The notes below the pieces were generated by a model. That model was not told where the DNA came from. It did not search any database and saw only the letters and a list, made by a program, of their open reading frames with translations. Positions 38,766 through 47,967 of a stretch of DNA of 64,000 bases are shown piece after piece. Origin of the DNA: Thalassolituus marinus (lineage in GTDB: Bacteria > Pseudomonadota > Gammaproteobacteria > Pseudomonadales > Oceanobacteraceae); NCBI RefSeq assembly GCF_020320395.1, contig NZ_JAEDAH010000099.1, positions 64,976 through 128,975 on the forward strand. Direction: 5' to 3'. The position numbers were made by a program, and so were the translations under genes. The first letter of the stretch is position 1. Each line of letters starts with the position of its first letter.

Positions 38766-39371
38766 TTACCATTCAATACCGGGCTGGGCTTTGACGCCGG
38801 CTTTAAACGCATGCTTTTCCATTTTCATATCAGTCACGGTATCGGCCAGCTCACGCAGTGCCGTTGGCGCGCCGCGGCCCGTCAGAATCACATTCTGCAT
38901 AGGGGGGCGATTGATCAGTGCTTCTTTCAGATCGTCAAAATTCAGCAGCTTGTACGACAGCATGTAGGTAATTTCATCGAGCATTACTGTGCGCAGCTGC
39001 GGGTCTGACAGCATGGCTTTGGCTTTTGGCCATGCCTGGTCAAACGCCTGCTGGTCTTTCTCTTTGCTCTGGGTTTCCCAGGTAAAGCCGGAACCCATGA
39101 CTTCGTGGCTGAGGCCATCCAGCTGAGACAGAATTTTTGCTTCACCGCAGTCCCAGGTGCCTTTAATAAACTGCACCAGACCGGCCTTGTAGCCGTGACC
39201 CAGAGTACGGATCAGGGTGCCGAAGCCCGAACTGCTTTTGCCTTTGCCGTTGCCGGTCAGCACGATAATCACACCGCGCTCTTCCTGAGCACGTTCGATG
39301 GCCGCATCCACCTTCTCTTTGTGTTTCTGCATTTTCTGCTGATGGCGGTCTGTCGCGTCTTGAGTACTCAT
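38766..39371 (-). CDS. cobO: CobA/BtuR-type corrinoid adenosyltransferase
   Basis: Enzyme of 201 residues that transfers the adenosyl group of ATP to Co(I) corrinoids. The P-loop reads LTGNGKGKSSSGFGT (residues 38-52), followed by KAGLVQFIKGTWDCGE and VMLDEITYMLSYKLL, all typical of the CobA/CobO/BtuR family. A second, unrelated adenosyltransferase (PduO type) is encoded at 45943. The N-terminal 30 residues are a charged helix as in the family. Confidence 0.95.
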   Translation of the reverse strand: MSTQDATDRHQQKMQKHKEKVDAAIERAQEERGVIIVLTGNGKGKSSSGFGTLIRTLGHGYKAGLVQFIKGTWDCGEAKILSQLDGLSHEVMGSGFTWETQSKEKDQQAFDQAWPKAKAMLSDPQLRTVMLDEITYMLSYKLLNFDDLKEALINRPPMQNVILTGRGAPTALRELADTVTDMKMEKHAFKAGVKAQPGIEW

Positions 39372-39465
39372 TTCAGGCCATTTCTCTGTTGGATTACGAT
39401 GAACGTCTGTTTCTGGTTTCGTTAACTATACTGAAATAAATACTACGCCTGAACCAGGAATTGCT

Positions 39466-42174
39466 ATGGAAGAACCTAATAAAAATCAGGAAGTTATGGT
39501 CGACCCTGATCCGCAGGAAACAAAAGAGTGGGTCGATGCGATTCATTCGGTGATTCGAGCCGAGGGCGTAGACCGGGCACATTTCCTGATTGAACGCATT
39601 GCCGAACGTGCCACGCGTGATGGCATGCCGCTGCCCTATGCGCTGAATACGCCTTATCGCAACACCATTTCACCCGAGAACGAAGCACCGATGCCGGGCG
39701 ACCTGTTTATGGAGCGCCGCATCCGTTCGTTAATCCGCTGGAATGCACTGGTAATGGTGCTGCGCGCCAATAAAGATGGTGCCGGTGATCTGGGGGGGCA
39801 TATCTCCAGTTTTGCCTCCAGCGCCACCTTGTACGATGTTGGTTTTAACCATTTCTTCCGGGCACCGGATTCTGCCAGCGATGTCTCGCCGCTGGGCGAT
39901 CTGCTGTATTACCAGGGCCATGTGGCGCCGGGTATTTATGCCCGCTCCTATCTGGAAGGCCGTTTTGAGGAGCGCGATCTGGAGCGCTTTCGCCGCGAAG
40001 CACTGGCACCGGGCCTGTCGTCTTATCCACACCCGAAACTGATGCCGGATTACTGGCAATTCCCGACGGTTTCTATGGGCTTAGGCCCGCTGCAGGCAAT
40101 TTATCAGGCGCATTTTATGCGCTATCTGTCGGCGCGTGGTCTGGTGCCGCGTAAGGGCCGTAAAGTGTGGGCATTCCTTGGTGATGGCGAATGTGATGAG
40201 CCGGAAACTCTGGGGGCTATTGGTCTTGCCGGTCGAGAAAAACTGGAAAACCTGATTTTCGTTATCAACTGCAACCTGCAGCGGCTGGATGGCCCGGTAC
40301 GGGGTAATGGCAAAATTATTCAGGAACTGGAAAGTCAGTTCCGTGGCGCCGGCTGGAATGTAATTAAAGTCGTCTGGGGTCGCCACTGGGATCCGCTGTT
40401 TGCCAAAGACCGTAAGGGCGTGATGCAGAAACGCATGGACGAAACCGTCGATGGCGAATATCAGAACTACAAAGCCAAGGGTGGCAAATACACCCGTGAG
40501 CATTTCTTCGAGAAGTATCCGGAACTGAAAGATCTGATTAAAGATCTGTCTGATGAGGATATTTTCCGCCTTAACCGCGGCGGCCATGATCCGTACAAAG
40601 TGTTTGCAGCTTACCACGCAGCGGTTAATCACAAGGGCCAGCCCACTGTGATTCTGGCGCATACGGTAAAAGGCTATGGCATGGGTGCCGAAGCCGAAGG
40701 TCAGAACCAGGCCCATCAGGTTAAAAAACTTGATCTGGAAAGCATTCGTGCCTTCCGTGATCGTTTCGATATTCCGGTGCGGGATGAAGACCTGCAGCAT
40801 CTGCCATTTTACCGGCCGCCGTCAGACAGTCCGGAATTAACTTATATGCGCAAACAGCGGGAGAAACTCGGTGGTTTCCTGCCGCAGCGCAACGAACACT
40901 GGACAGCGCTGAAAGCCCCTGAGCTTGACTTCTTTAAGGCCCAGACCGAAGGCACGGGTGAGCGTGAAATCTCCACCACCATGGCGTTCGTGCGCATTAT
41001 GTCGCAGTTAATCAAGGATAAAACCCTGGGCGAGCGGGTGGTACCAATTGTGCCGGATGAAGCCCGCACTTTTGGTATGGAAGGGCTGTTCCGCCAGATT
41101 GGTATTTATTCTTCGGAAGGCCAGTTATATGAGCCGGTCGATCACGGTCAGGTGATGGTGTATCGCGAGGATAAAAAAGGCCGCATTCTGGAAGAGGGCA
41201 TCAACGAAGCGGGTGCCTTTGCCGCCTGGATGGCGGCTGCCAGTTCCTACAGCACCAACGGTCTGGCCATGATTCCGTTTTATATTTATTACTCCATGTT
41301 CGGCTTCCAGCGCGTCGGCGATCTGGCCTGGGCCGCTGGCGACATGCAGTGTCAGGGTTTCCTGATTGGTGCAACGTCGGGGCGCACGACACTGAACGGT
41401 GAAGGCCTGCAGCATCAGGATGGTCACAGTCATATTCTGGCTTCCACTATCCCCAACTGTGTCAGCTACGATCCGACTTATGCCTACGAACTGGCGGTGA
41501 TCGTGCAGGACGGCCTGAAGCGGATGTATGAGAAAAAAGAAAAAGTTTTCTATTACATCACCAGCCTGAATGAAAACTATGCCCATCCACCAATGCCGGA
41601 AGGCGTCGAAGAGGGAATTCGCCGCGGTATTTACCGGTTGCGCGAAGGAAGCAAAAAAGGTCGGGCGAAAAATCCGCCAAGAGTGCAGTTGATGGGCTGT
41701 GGCTCCATTCTGCGTCAGGTGGAAATGGCTGCCGACTGGCTTACCGGAAAAGGCATTATTGCCGATATCTGGAGCGTTACTTCATTTAATGAACTGCGTC
41801 GTGATGGTATGGCGTGTGAGCGTGAAAAAATGCTGTCGGCCGGTGAAAAATCGCCAATGCCTTATGTCACTCGCCAGTTGGCGGCCAGCGAAGGTCCATT
41901 TGTTGCGGCGACGGATCATATGAAAGCGTATGCGGACCAGATTCGTGCCTATATGCCTGAAGGCAGGGCTTATCACGTACTGGGCACCGACGGTTTTGGC
42001 CGTAGTGATTCGCGCGAGAACCTGCGTCGTTTCTTTGAAGTGGACTGGCAACACGTCGCCTGGAGTGCGGCCGTTGCTCTGGTCGAAGACGGCAAACTGA
42101 AGCCGGCGCAACTACAAGAGTGGCGCGACGAGCTGAACATTGATGCCGCTAAACCAGATCCGCTGTACAGCTGA
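39466..42174 (+). CDS. aceE: pyruvate dehydrogenase E1 component, homodimeric type
   Basis: Enzyme of 902 residues that decarboxylates pyruvate with thiamine diphosphate and acetylates the lipoyl arm of AceF. The length matches the single-chain E1 of gammaproteobacteria. The thiamine motif begins FLGDGECDEPETLGAIGLAG (residue about 237) and ends NLIFVINCNLQRLDG. Other family tracts seen are NPPRVQLMGCG and HVLGTDGFGRSDSRENLRRF. AGGA lies before the ATG. A TATACT -10-like box is at 39427-39432. It forms an operon with aceF, 11 bp downstream; no lpd gene follows. Confidence 0.97.
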   Translation: MEEPNKNQEVMVDPDPQETKEWVDAIHSVIRAEGVDRAHFLIERIAERATRDGMPLPYALNTPYRNTISPENEAPMPGDLFMERRIRSLIRWNALVMVLRANKDGAGDLGGHISSFASSATLYDVGFNHFFRAPDSASDVSPLGDLLYYQGHVAPGIYARSYLEGRFEERDLERFRREALAPGLSSYPHPKLMPDYWQFPTVSMGLGPLQAIYQAHFMRYLSARGLVPRKGRKVWAFLGDGECDEPETLGAIGLAGREKLENLIFVINCNLQRLDGPVRGNGKIIQELESQFRGAGWNVIKVVWGRHWDPLFAKDRKGVMQKRMDETVDGEYQNYKAKGGKYTREHFFEKYPELKDLIKDLSDEDIFRLNRGGHDPYKVFAAYHAAVNHKGQPTVILAHTVKGYGMGAEAEGQNQAHQVKKLDLESIRAFRDRFDIPVRDEDLQHLPFYRPPSDSPELTYMRKQREKLGGFLPQRNEHWTALKAPELDFFKAQTEGTGEREISTTMAFVRIMSQLIKDKTLGERVVPIVPDEARTFGMEGLFRQIGIYSSEGQLYEPVDHGQVMVYREDKKGRILEEGINEAGAFAAWMAAASSYSTNGLAMIPFYIYYSMFGFQRVGDLAWAAGDMQCQGFLIGATSGRTTLNGEGLQHQDGHSHILASTIPNCVSYDPTYAYELAVIVQDGLKRMYEKKEKVFYYITSLNENYAHPPMPEGVEEGIRRGIYRLREGSKKGRAKNPPRVQLMGCGSILRQVEMAADWLTGKGIIADIWSVTSFNELRRDGMACEREKMLSAGEKSPMPYVTRQLAASEGPFVAATDHMKAYADQIRAYMPEGRAYHVLGTDGFGRSDSRENLRRFFEVDWQHVAWSAAVALVEDGKLKPAQLQEWRDELNIDAAKPDPLYS

Positions 42175-42185
42175 GGGACGAGCCG

Positions 42186-43805
42186 ATGACAACATTAGTA
42201 ATACCGGATCTGGGCGGCGCTTCTCAGGTTGAGATTATTGAAATACTGGTCGCGGTTGGTGATCAGGTTGAAGCCGAGCAACCCGCGCTGGTGCTGGAGA
42301 CCGATAAAGCGACGATGGAAATCCCTCTGGAGCAGGCCGGTACCATTACCGCATTGAGCGTTAAGGTGGGTGATAAGGTCAGCAGCGGTGACAGCTATGG
42401 TGAAATCAACAGCGCTGACGCTGCAGTGTCTGAGCCGGATGCTGCGCCAACAGACAAAGCCGAAAAACAGGAAGCTGGAAAGCAGGCAAGCCTATCTGCA
42501 CCGCAAGCTGTTGCCCAGGCAGCAGAGGTTGCCAGTGAGCAGGTATTCAATGTCCCCGATATCGGTGGTAGCGCCGAAGTGATCGAAGTGCTGCTGCAGG
42601 CCGGTGATGACGCCAGTGAAGGCGATACCGTACTGGTACTGGAATCCGATAAAGCCAGCATGGAAATTCCGCTGGAGGCCAGTGGCAAGGTTCTGGAAGT
42701 GCTGGCCAGTGTCGGCGATAAGCTGGCGGAAGGTGCACCGATGGTACGTGTGCTGGTCAGTGCGCCGGCTGCCGCTAAGGCCGACATGCCTGCCGCTTCG
42801 TCTGTCACTGCCGAAGTCGCTCCTCAAGCGCCAGCTGCCGCAAATAAAACAGACGCCGTGGCCCGCAGCGATGGCGGTGCCTTAGCGGGCGAATCATCCG
42901 CCGAGGTTCACGCCGGTCCGTCCGTGCGTAAGCTGGCACGCGAACTGGGCGTCGATCTGGCGCTGGTAAAAGGCAGTGGTCGTCGCTCTAGGGTAACCAA
43001 GGAAGACGTACAGAACTTCGTTAAAACCGCTCTCAAGCAGGGGCCGGTGGCCAGTGTCACAACTGGCAGTGGTATTCCTCCAGTGCCGGTCATCGACTTC
43101 AGCCAGTTTGGCGAAACAGAAACCGTGGCACTGAACAACATAAAGCGAGCGACAGCCCGTGCGATGACCACTGCGTGGCTCAATGTGCCACAGGTTACTC
43201 AGTTTGATCAGGCCGACATTACCGAGCTGGAAGCCTATCGAGTGCTGCAGAACCAGCGCTTTGCCCGTGATGGAATTAAATTCTCCATTGTGCCGTTCGT
43301 TATGAAGGCTCTGGCCTGGGCGCTGAAAGAATATCCATCCTTCAACGCCTCACTCAGTGCAGACGGCGAATCCCTGATTCTGAAGAAATACGTCAACATC
43401 GGCGTGGCGGTGGATACGCCAAAGGGGCTGCTGGTACCTGTCATTCGTAACGTTGACCAGATGTCAGTTACAGAAATCACACAGGAACTGGGTCACAAAG
43501 CTGGGCTGGCCCGTGAGGGTAAGCTATCCTTATCAGATATGCAGGGTGGCTGTTTCAGTTTGTCGAGCCTCGGTGGCATTGGTGGTACCGCATTTACCCC
43601 CATCGTTTCACCACCAGAAGTTGCGATTCTGGGGCTCAGTAAATCGGCCATGCAACCAGTCTGGAACGGAGCGTCTTTTGAACCCCGTCTGATGTTGCCG
43701 CTGTCGCTGTCGTATGACCACAGGGTCATTGATGGTGCGGAAGCAGCGCGGTTTTCACAAAGTCTGGTTGGGTGTCTGGAGGATCTCAGAAACACCCTGA
43801 TGTAG
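42186..43805 (+). CDS. aceF: pyruvate dehydrogenase E2, dihydrolipoyl acetyltransferase
   Basis: Core protein of the pyruvate dehydrogenase complex, 539 residues. Two lipoyl domains carry their modified lysines at K41 (ETDKATMEI) and K156 (ESDKASMEI). Linkers rich in Ala follow, then the peripheral-subunit-binding domain at about 242-280 (AGPSVRKLARELGVDLALVK), and the catalytic acetyltransferase domain with H512-x3-D516 in SYDHRVIDG. Two lipoyl domains is fewer than the three of E. coli but normal for many relatives. The Shine-Dalgarno sequence is GAGGGACG. E3 (lpd) is not in the window. Confidence 0.97.
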   Translation: MTTLVIPDLGGASQVEIIEILVAVGDQVEAEQPALVLETDKATMEIPLEQAGTITALSVKVGDKVSSGDSYGEINSADAAVSEPDAAPTDKAEKQEAGKQASLSAPQAVAQAAEVASEQVFNVPDIGGSAEVIEVLLQAGDDASEGDTVLVLESDKASMEIPLEASGKVLEVLASVGDKLAEGAPMVRVLVSAPAAAKADMPAASSVTAEVAPQAPAAANKTDAVARSDGGALAGESSAEVHAGPSVRKLARELGVDLALVKGSGRRSRVTKEDVQNFVKTALKQGPVASVTTGSGIPPVPVIDFSQFGETETVALNNIKRATARAMTTAWLNVPQVTQFDQADITELEAYRVLQNQRFARDGIKFSIVPFVMKALAWALKEYPSFNASLSADGESLILKKYVNIGVAVDTPKGLLVPVIRNVDQMSVTEITQELGHKAGLAREGKLSLSDMQGGCFSLSSLGGIGGTAFTPIVSPPEVAILGLSKSAMQPVWNGASFEPRLMLPLSLSYDHRVIDGAEAARFSQSLVGCLEDLRNTLM

Positions 43806-43873
43806 CACATGGAAGCCAAGCCGTTCCCACTGGGATCGAATAAAAACAAGCATAAGCAATATGTGAGGAGTCT

Positions 43874-45889
43874 ATGCTTAAAGCTCTGATGTGGCCTGCC
43901 ATCAAACTGATGGGCAGGCTGAGCTACGCCGCCAAATTCGGCATCATCAGCTTTTTGTTTATGGTGCCGCTGGTGGTTCTGAGTGGCCAGGTATTCCTGG
44001 CGGCTTTCGAGTCGCTGGAAAAAACCCGCAACGAGATGCAGGGGCTGGATGTCAGCCGCGAGCTGGTTGCCTTTGCCCGCGAGCTGGAGACATTCCGCGA
44101 TCTGGCATCGGTGGCACCGCATAAAAGCGAAGCGGAGCTGAATGCCCGCGCCACCGCTATGATGACTTCCATACCGGAAAAAGCCTCGGCCTTAATCAGC
44201 AGCGTTGAAGATGAAGAACTACGCGGCTGGCTTACTCGCTGGAGCGAACAGTACCTTGGCCGCCTGAAGATGAACGGTGATCATCGTCAGCCTACCTTCC
44301 GTGACCAGTACAAGTATTATCAGCTGATTATCGACGAGTTTTATCTGGTGGTACGCCAGTATATGCAAGCCAGTGGTATTTCACTGGATGCAGATGGCGA
44401 TATTCAGCGGCTGACCGTTGTACTCAATACTCTGCCGGAAATTAATGCCACGGTAGGTATGAGCCACGCATCGGGTATTTATGCTTTTGTTGAGCAGTAT
44501 CTGCAGTCAGCCACTTACGATCTGATGAATGCAACCTACGATCAGTTGCTGACCGCAGAGCCGGATATTGAGCTGATTATTGCCAATGCCAAAGTCATTG
44601 GTAATGCTGATCTGATTACCTCCGCCGAGCAGTCTAAAGCTGCGGTGGAAAATATCCGCTTTAAAATCGATGAAGAAATCATTGCAGCATCTCAGATCGA
44701 GTCAACCTGGGATGTATTTGATGCTTTCTACAACGAACAGATAAAACCGCTGCATCGGGTATCCGATCTGGTGTATCCGCTGATTGCCCGCAAGCTGGAA
44801 GTACGCTTATCTGAGCAGACGCGTCGTATTACTGTACTGGCGCTGGTATTGCTGGCAGCGCTGACCATTATTGTGTATCTGTATCTCGCCTTCTTTATGT
44901 CGATTCGCTACACCATTAAGCGTTTCTCATCGGCCGCGAAAAGCATTGCTCAGGGTGATCTGACCCACAGCATTAAGTTTTCCGGCCGTGATGAAATGGG
45001 CCAGCTACGCGATGCCTTCAACGATATGATCAGCAATATTCGCTCGACGCTGGCGGCGGTAAAAGATACAGCCGACTCCGTCAGTCACAATGTCGATAAG
45101 GTTGAAAATATTGCCAATCAGAGCCGTGAAGCCGTGCGTATTCAGCTGGACCAGACCAATCAGGTTTCACATATCATCAGTACCATGGCAGAACGCGCCG
45201 GTACTGTGACGCAACTGGCGGAAGAAGCAGAAAATGCCGCGCAAACCGGCCAGAAGAAATCGGATGAAGCCGGCAAGGTTGTGACCCGGGTAATGGATCA
45301 GGTTCGAGGGCTGTCGGACGAAATGTCGAATTCCATGGAAGCGGTAAATCGTCTGGCAGAAAACTCGACCAGTATCAGTACCATTCTGGAAACCATTAAG
45401 AGCATTGCTGAACAAACCAACCTGCTGGCACTGAACGCGGCTATTGAAGCGGCTCGTGCCGGTGAACAGGGCCGTGGCTTTGCGGTGGTAGCGGATGAAG
45501 TACGAACCCTTGCCAGCCGTACTCAGGGCTCGGCTCAGGAAATCGAAGGTCTGATCAGCGAGGTACAGAGAAATATTGTCAGTGCAGTGGAAACCATGGA
45601 AGTGAATAAAACCATGGTTGAGCGTACGGTCGAGAACTCTGAGCAGGTAAGCACCACGCTGAACGAAATTCAGACCAGCATGGGCGATATTCAGTCGAAA
45701 ACGTCGCATATTGTGACTACTGCCAACGAGCAGAAACGCAGTGCGTCGGATCTGGATAACAACCTCGAAGCCATTCGTGACAGCGGACAGGAAACCTCTG
45801 ATAACGCCGAAGGCACTGTGACTGCCGTTCGGGAAACTCAGTCGATGACCGATGCCCTGGCGAAACGGGTACAGCAGTTCAGGGTTTAG
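43874..45889 (+). CDS. methyl-accepting chemotaxis protein with a large periplasmic sensor
   Basis: Chemoreceptor of 671 residues. One membrane segment lies at about 20-40 and a second at about 318-342, enclosing a helical periplasmic domain of about 275 residues. A HAMP domain follows ([19 protein letters not shown], then [15 protein letters not shown]), then the methylated coiled coil and the signalling tip near residues 512-547 ([30 protein letters not shown]). The ligand is unknown. It follows aceF by 68 bp, but no functional link to it is evident. Confidence 0.92.
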   Translation: MLKALMWPAIKLMGRLSYAAKFGIISFLFMVPLVVLSGQVFLAAFESLEKTRNEMQGLDVSRELVAFARELETFRDLASVAPHKSEAELNARATAMMTSIPEKASALISSVEDEELRGWLTRWSEQYLGRLKMNGDHRQPTFRDQYKYYQLIIDEFYLVVRQYMQASGISLDADGDIQRLTVVLNTLPEINATVGMSHASGIYAFVEQYLQSATYDLMNATYDQLLTAEPDIELIIANAKVIGNADLITSAEQSKAAVENIRFKIDEEIIAASQIESTWDVFDAFYNEQIKPLHRVSDLVYPLIARKLEVRLSEQTRRITVLALVLLAALTIIVYLYLAFFMSIRYTIKRFSSAAKSIAQGDLTHSIKFSGRDEMGQLRDAFNDMISNIRSTLAAVKDTADSVSHNVDKVENIANQSREAVRIQLDQTNQVSHIISTMAERAGTVTQLAEEAENAAQTGQKKSDEAGKVVTRVMDQVRGLSDEMSNSMEAVNRLAENSTSISTILETIKSIAEQTNLLALNAAIEAARAGEQGRGFAVVADEVRTLASRTQGSAQEIEGLISEVQRNIVSAVETMEVNKTMVERTVENSEQVSTTLNEIQTSMGDIQSKTSHIVTTANEQKRSASDLDNNLEAIRDSGQETSDNAEGTVTAVRETQSMTDALAKRVQQFRV

Positions 45890-45906
45890 ACCTGACTGAT
45901 AACCTG

Positions 45907-45937
45907 AAAAAAGAGCCTCAGTTGAGGCTCTTTTTTT
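45907..45937. terminator. bidirectional Rho-independent terminator
   Basis: A-run, GAGCCTC, loop AGTT, GAGGCTC, T-run. It separates the convergent chemoreceptor (plus) and the riboswitch-controlled cobalamin operon (minus). Confidence 0.92.
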
Positions 45938-45942
45938 GTGTG

Positions 45943-46506
45943 TCACTGATCCTTCTTCTGATAACGGCTTTGCCACAGGACTTCCTGGCCGTTATCGCGC
46001 CGCGCCAGTACCCGCGCCATAACAAACATCAGGTCGGATAAGCGATTCAGGTACTGAAGGGACAGGCCACTGATATCTTCATGTTCAGTCAGCGCTACCA
46101 ATGCCCGTTCTGCACGACGGCATACGGTACGTACCATATGAGCCAGTGAAGCGGCGCGGCTGCCACCAGGCAGAATAAAATCCTTCAGTGGCGGCAGTGT
46201 GTCGTTCAGGATTTCCAGCTGATTTTCTATATCGGTGAGCAGTGCTTCATTCAGGGCGTTGAAGCCTGGCACCGATAATTCACCACCGAGATCAAACAGG
46301 TCGTGCTGAATCTGATGCAAGAGCGGCTGCAGTTCATCGTCACCAGTCAGCTCGGCGCGCAATAATCCAACCCAGGAATTTAATTCGTCTACCTCGCCGA
46401 TGGCGTGAATACGCTCGCTGCTTTTACTGACACGGGAGCCATCACCAAGACCGGTTTCGCCGCGGTCGCCGGTGCGGGTGGCAATTTTTGATAAACGGTT
46501 ACCCAT
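45943..46506 (-). CDS. PduO-type cob(I)yrinic acid a,c-diamide adenosyltransferase
   Basis: Enzyme of 187 residues, the PduO/MMAB-type corrinoid adenosyltransferase. The N terminus KIATRTGDRGETGLGDGSRV binds ATP. VDELNSWVGLLRAEL and the C-terminal CRRAERALVALTEHEDISG with LNRLSDLMFVMARVLARR complete the family pattern. It is the third gene of the riboswitch-btuB-cobB transcript (36 bp after cobB). It has no relationship in fold to the cobO product at 38766. Confidence 0.94.
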   Translation of the reverse strand: MGNRLSKIATRTGDRGETGLGDGSRVSKSSERIHAIGEVDELNSWVGLLRAELTGDDELQPLLHQIQHDLFDLGGELSVPGFNALNEALLTDIENQLEILNDTLPPLKDFILPGGSRAASLAHMVRTVCRRAERALVALTEHEDISGLSLQYLNRLSDLMFVMARVLARRDNGQEVLWQSRYQKKDQ

Positions 46507-46542
46507 AACCTGTAAACCTCTGTGACGGATGTGTTTGTGCTG

Positions 46543-47895
46543 TTAGCTGTTCTGTGGTGACGGCAGAAACAGGCTTGCAGCAGCCTGTGGATTGGCCGGG
46601 AAAAACAGATGAAGATAACCCGCCGTCAGGCCGTTGTGCTGATATAAGGCTTCTCCCGGTGCCGGATGGCGTGAACGACGAGCGTAACTTACCGGCTCTG
46701 GCAGGTCGCTGGCCATTGACCGGTGATGCGAGTGGCCACGAATTTCGCCGCTGGCCAGTTGGGCCGCCTGCATACCCTGACAGCCGCCACGCTCACGCAT
46801 ATGGCTCTGCCCCTGCAGCAGGCCGGCCATGTCATAGCTCTGACCGTCAAGGGTGGTCAGCTGCTGCAGGCAATAGAGAAAGCCACCACATTCCGCCAGT
46901 ATCGGTTTGTGCTGTTGGTGAAACTGCTGCAGCGATTCAATCATGCTGTGATTATCCTGCAGTTTCTGTGCGTGCAGTTCCGGATAGCCACCCGGTAACC
47001 AAAGCGCATCGGCCGCGGGAATTTCGCGGTCGCTCAGTGGTGAAAAATACACCAGCTGTGCACCCAGGGTTTGCAGTAATTCGGTATTGGCGGAATAAAT
47101 AAAACTGAACGCCTGGTCTCGGGCAATGGCGATGGTTTTCCCGGATAAGGGCTGCGGTATCGTTAATTCGCTGTTGCCACTGGTGTCGTTAAACGAAAAA
47201 TCCACAGTCGGTGCCAGCTGCATAAAAGCGCTGGCATCGACGTCGGCTAACAGCTCTGCGCCCTGTTCAAAAAGGGCTTCCAGTTCCTGTTCAATTTCGC
47301 TGGCCTGAACCAGACCCAGATGACGCTCTGGCAGGCGGATACGTTCGTCGCGTAATAAGCTGAACAGCAATGGAATGTCGGCAGGCAGAGCGTTGCGAAT
47401 CAGCTCAGCGTGATACTGGCTGCCACAGCGATTGGCAATTAATCCGGCAACCTGTACATCGGCACGCTGGCGCGCCAGACCGTTGACCACTGCCGCAGCG
47501 GTTTGTGCCATGCCACTAACGTCCATAATCACGGCTACCGGGAGATTAAACAGGGCTGCCAGGTCGGCACTGGATGGATCGCCATCGAACATGCCCATTG
47601 CACCTTCAATCAGGATCAGATCGTTCTCGGCTGCGGCAAGTGCCAGACGCTGGCGGCAGTAGTCTTCGCCACACATCCAGATATCAAGTTGTTCAACCGG
47701 CTGGCCGCTGGCCTGTTGCAGAATCTGTGGATCGAGATAATCCGGGCCGGTTTTAAACAGGCGTACGCGAATGCCCTGGTTGCGTAACCAGCGGGCAATG
47801 ATCGCGGTAACCGTAGTCTTACCCTGACCGGAGGCCGGAGCAGAGAGAAACAGAGCGGGGCACTGATAGTGGTTGCTGGCAGACGATGCAGACAT
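46543..47895 (-). CDS. cobB: cobyrinic acid a,c-diamide synthase
   Basis: Glutamine-dependent amidase of 450 residues acting on the a and c carboxylates of the corrin ring. The N-terminal dethiobiotin-synthetase-like ATPase carries the P-loop SAPASGQGKTTVTA (residues 18-31) and FKTGPDYLDP. The C-terminal glutaminase domain has the Cys nucleophile in LAECGGFLYC and the His tract RGHSHHRS. It lies between btuB (72 bp upstream) and the PduO-type gene, all under the cobalamin riboswitch. It could also act as CbiA in the anaerobic branch; sequence alone does not separate them. Confidence 0.93.
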   Translation of the reverse strand: MSASSASNHYQCPALFLSAPASGQGKTTVTAIIARWLRNQGIRVRLFKTGPDYLDPQILQQASGQPVEQLDIWMCGEDYCRQRLALAAAENDLILIEGAMGMFDGDPSSADLAALFNLPVAVIMDVSGMAQTAAAVVNGLARQRADVQVAGLIANRCGSQYHAELIRNALPADIPLLFSLLRDERIRLPERHLGLVQASEIEQELEALFEQGAELLADVDASAFMQLAPTVDFSFNDTSGNSELTIPQPLSGKTIAIARDQAFSFIYSANTELLQTLGAQLVYFSPLSDREIPAADALWLPGGYPELHAQKLQDNHSMIESLQQFHQQHKPILAECGGFLYCLQQLTTLDGQSYDMAGLLQGQSHMRERGGCQGMQAAQLASGEIRGHSHHRSMASDLPEPVSYARRSRHPAPGEALYQHNGLTAGYLHLFFPANPQAAASLFLPSPQNS

Positions 47896-47967
47896 GGATT
47901 ACCCCGCGCAAAAAATACAATTATGACGGCGACAGCACGGCTAGGGAAACCGGCTGCCGCCAGTCGC

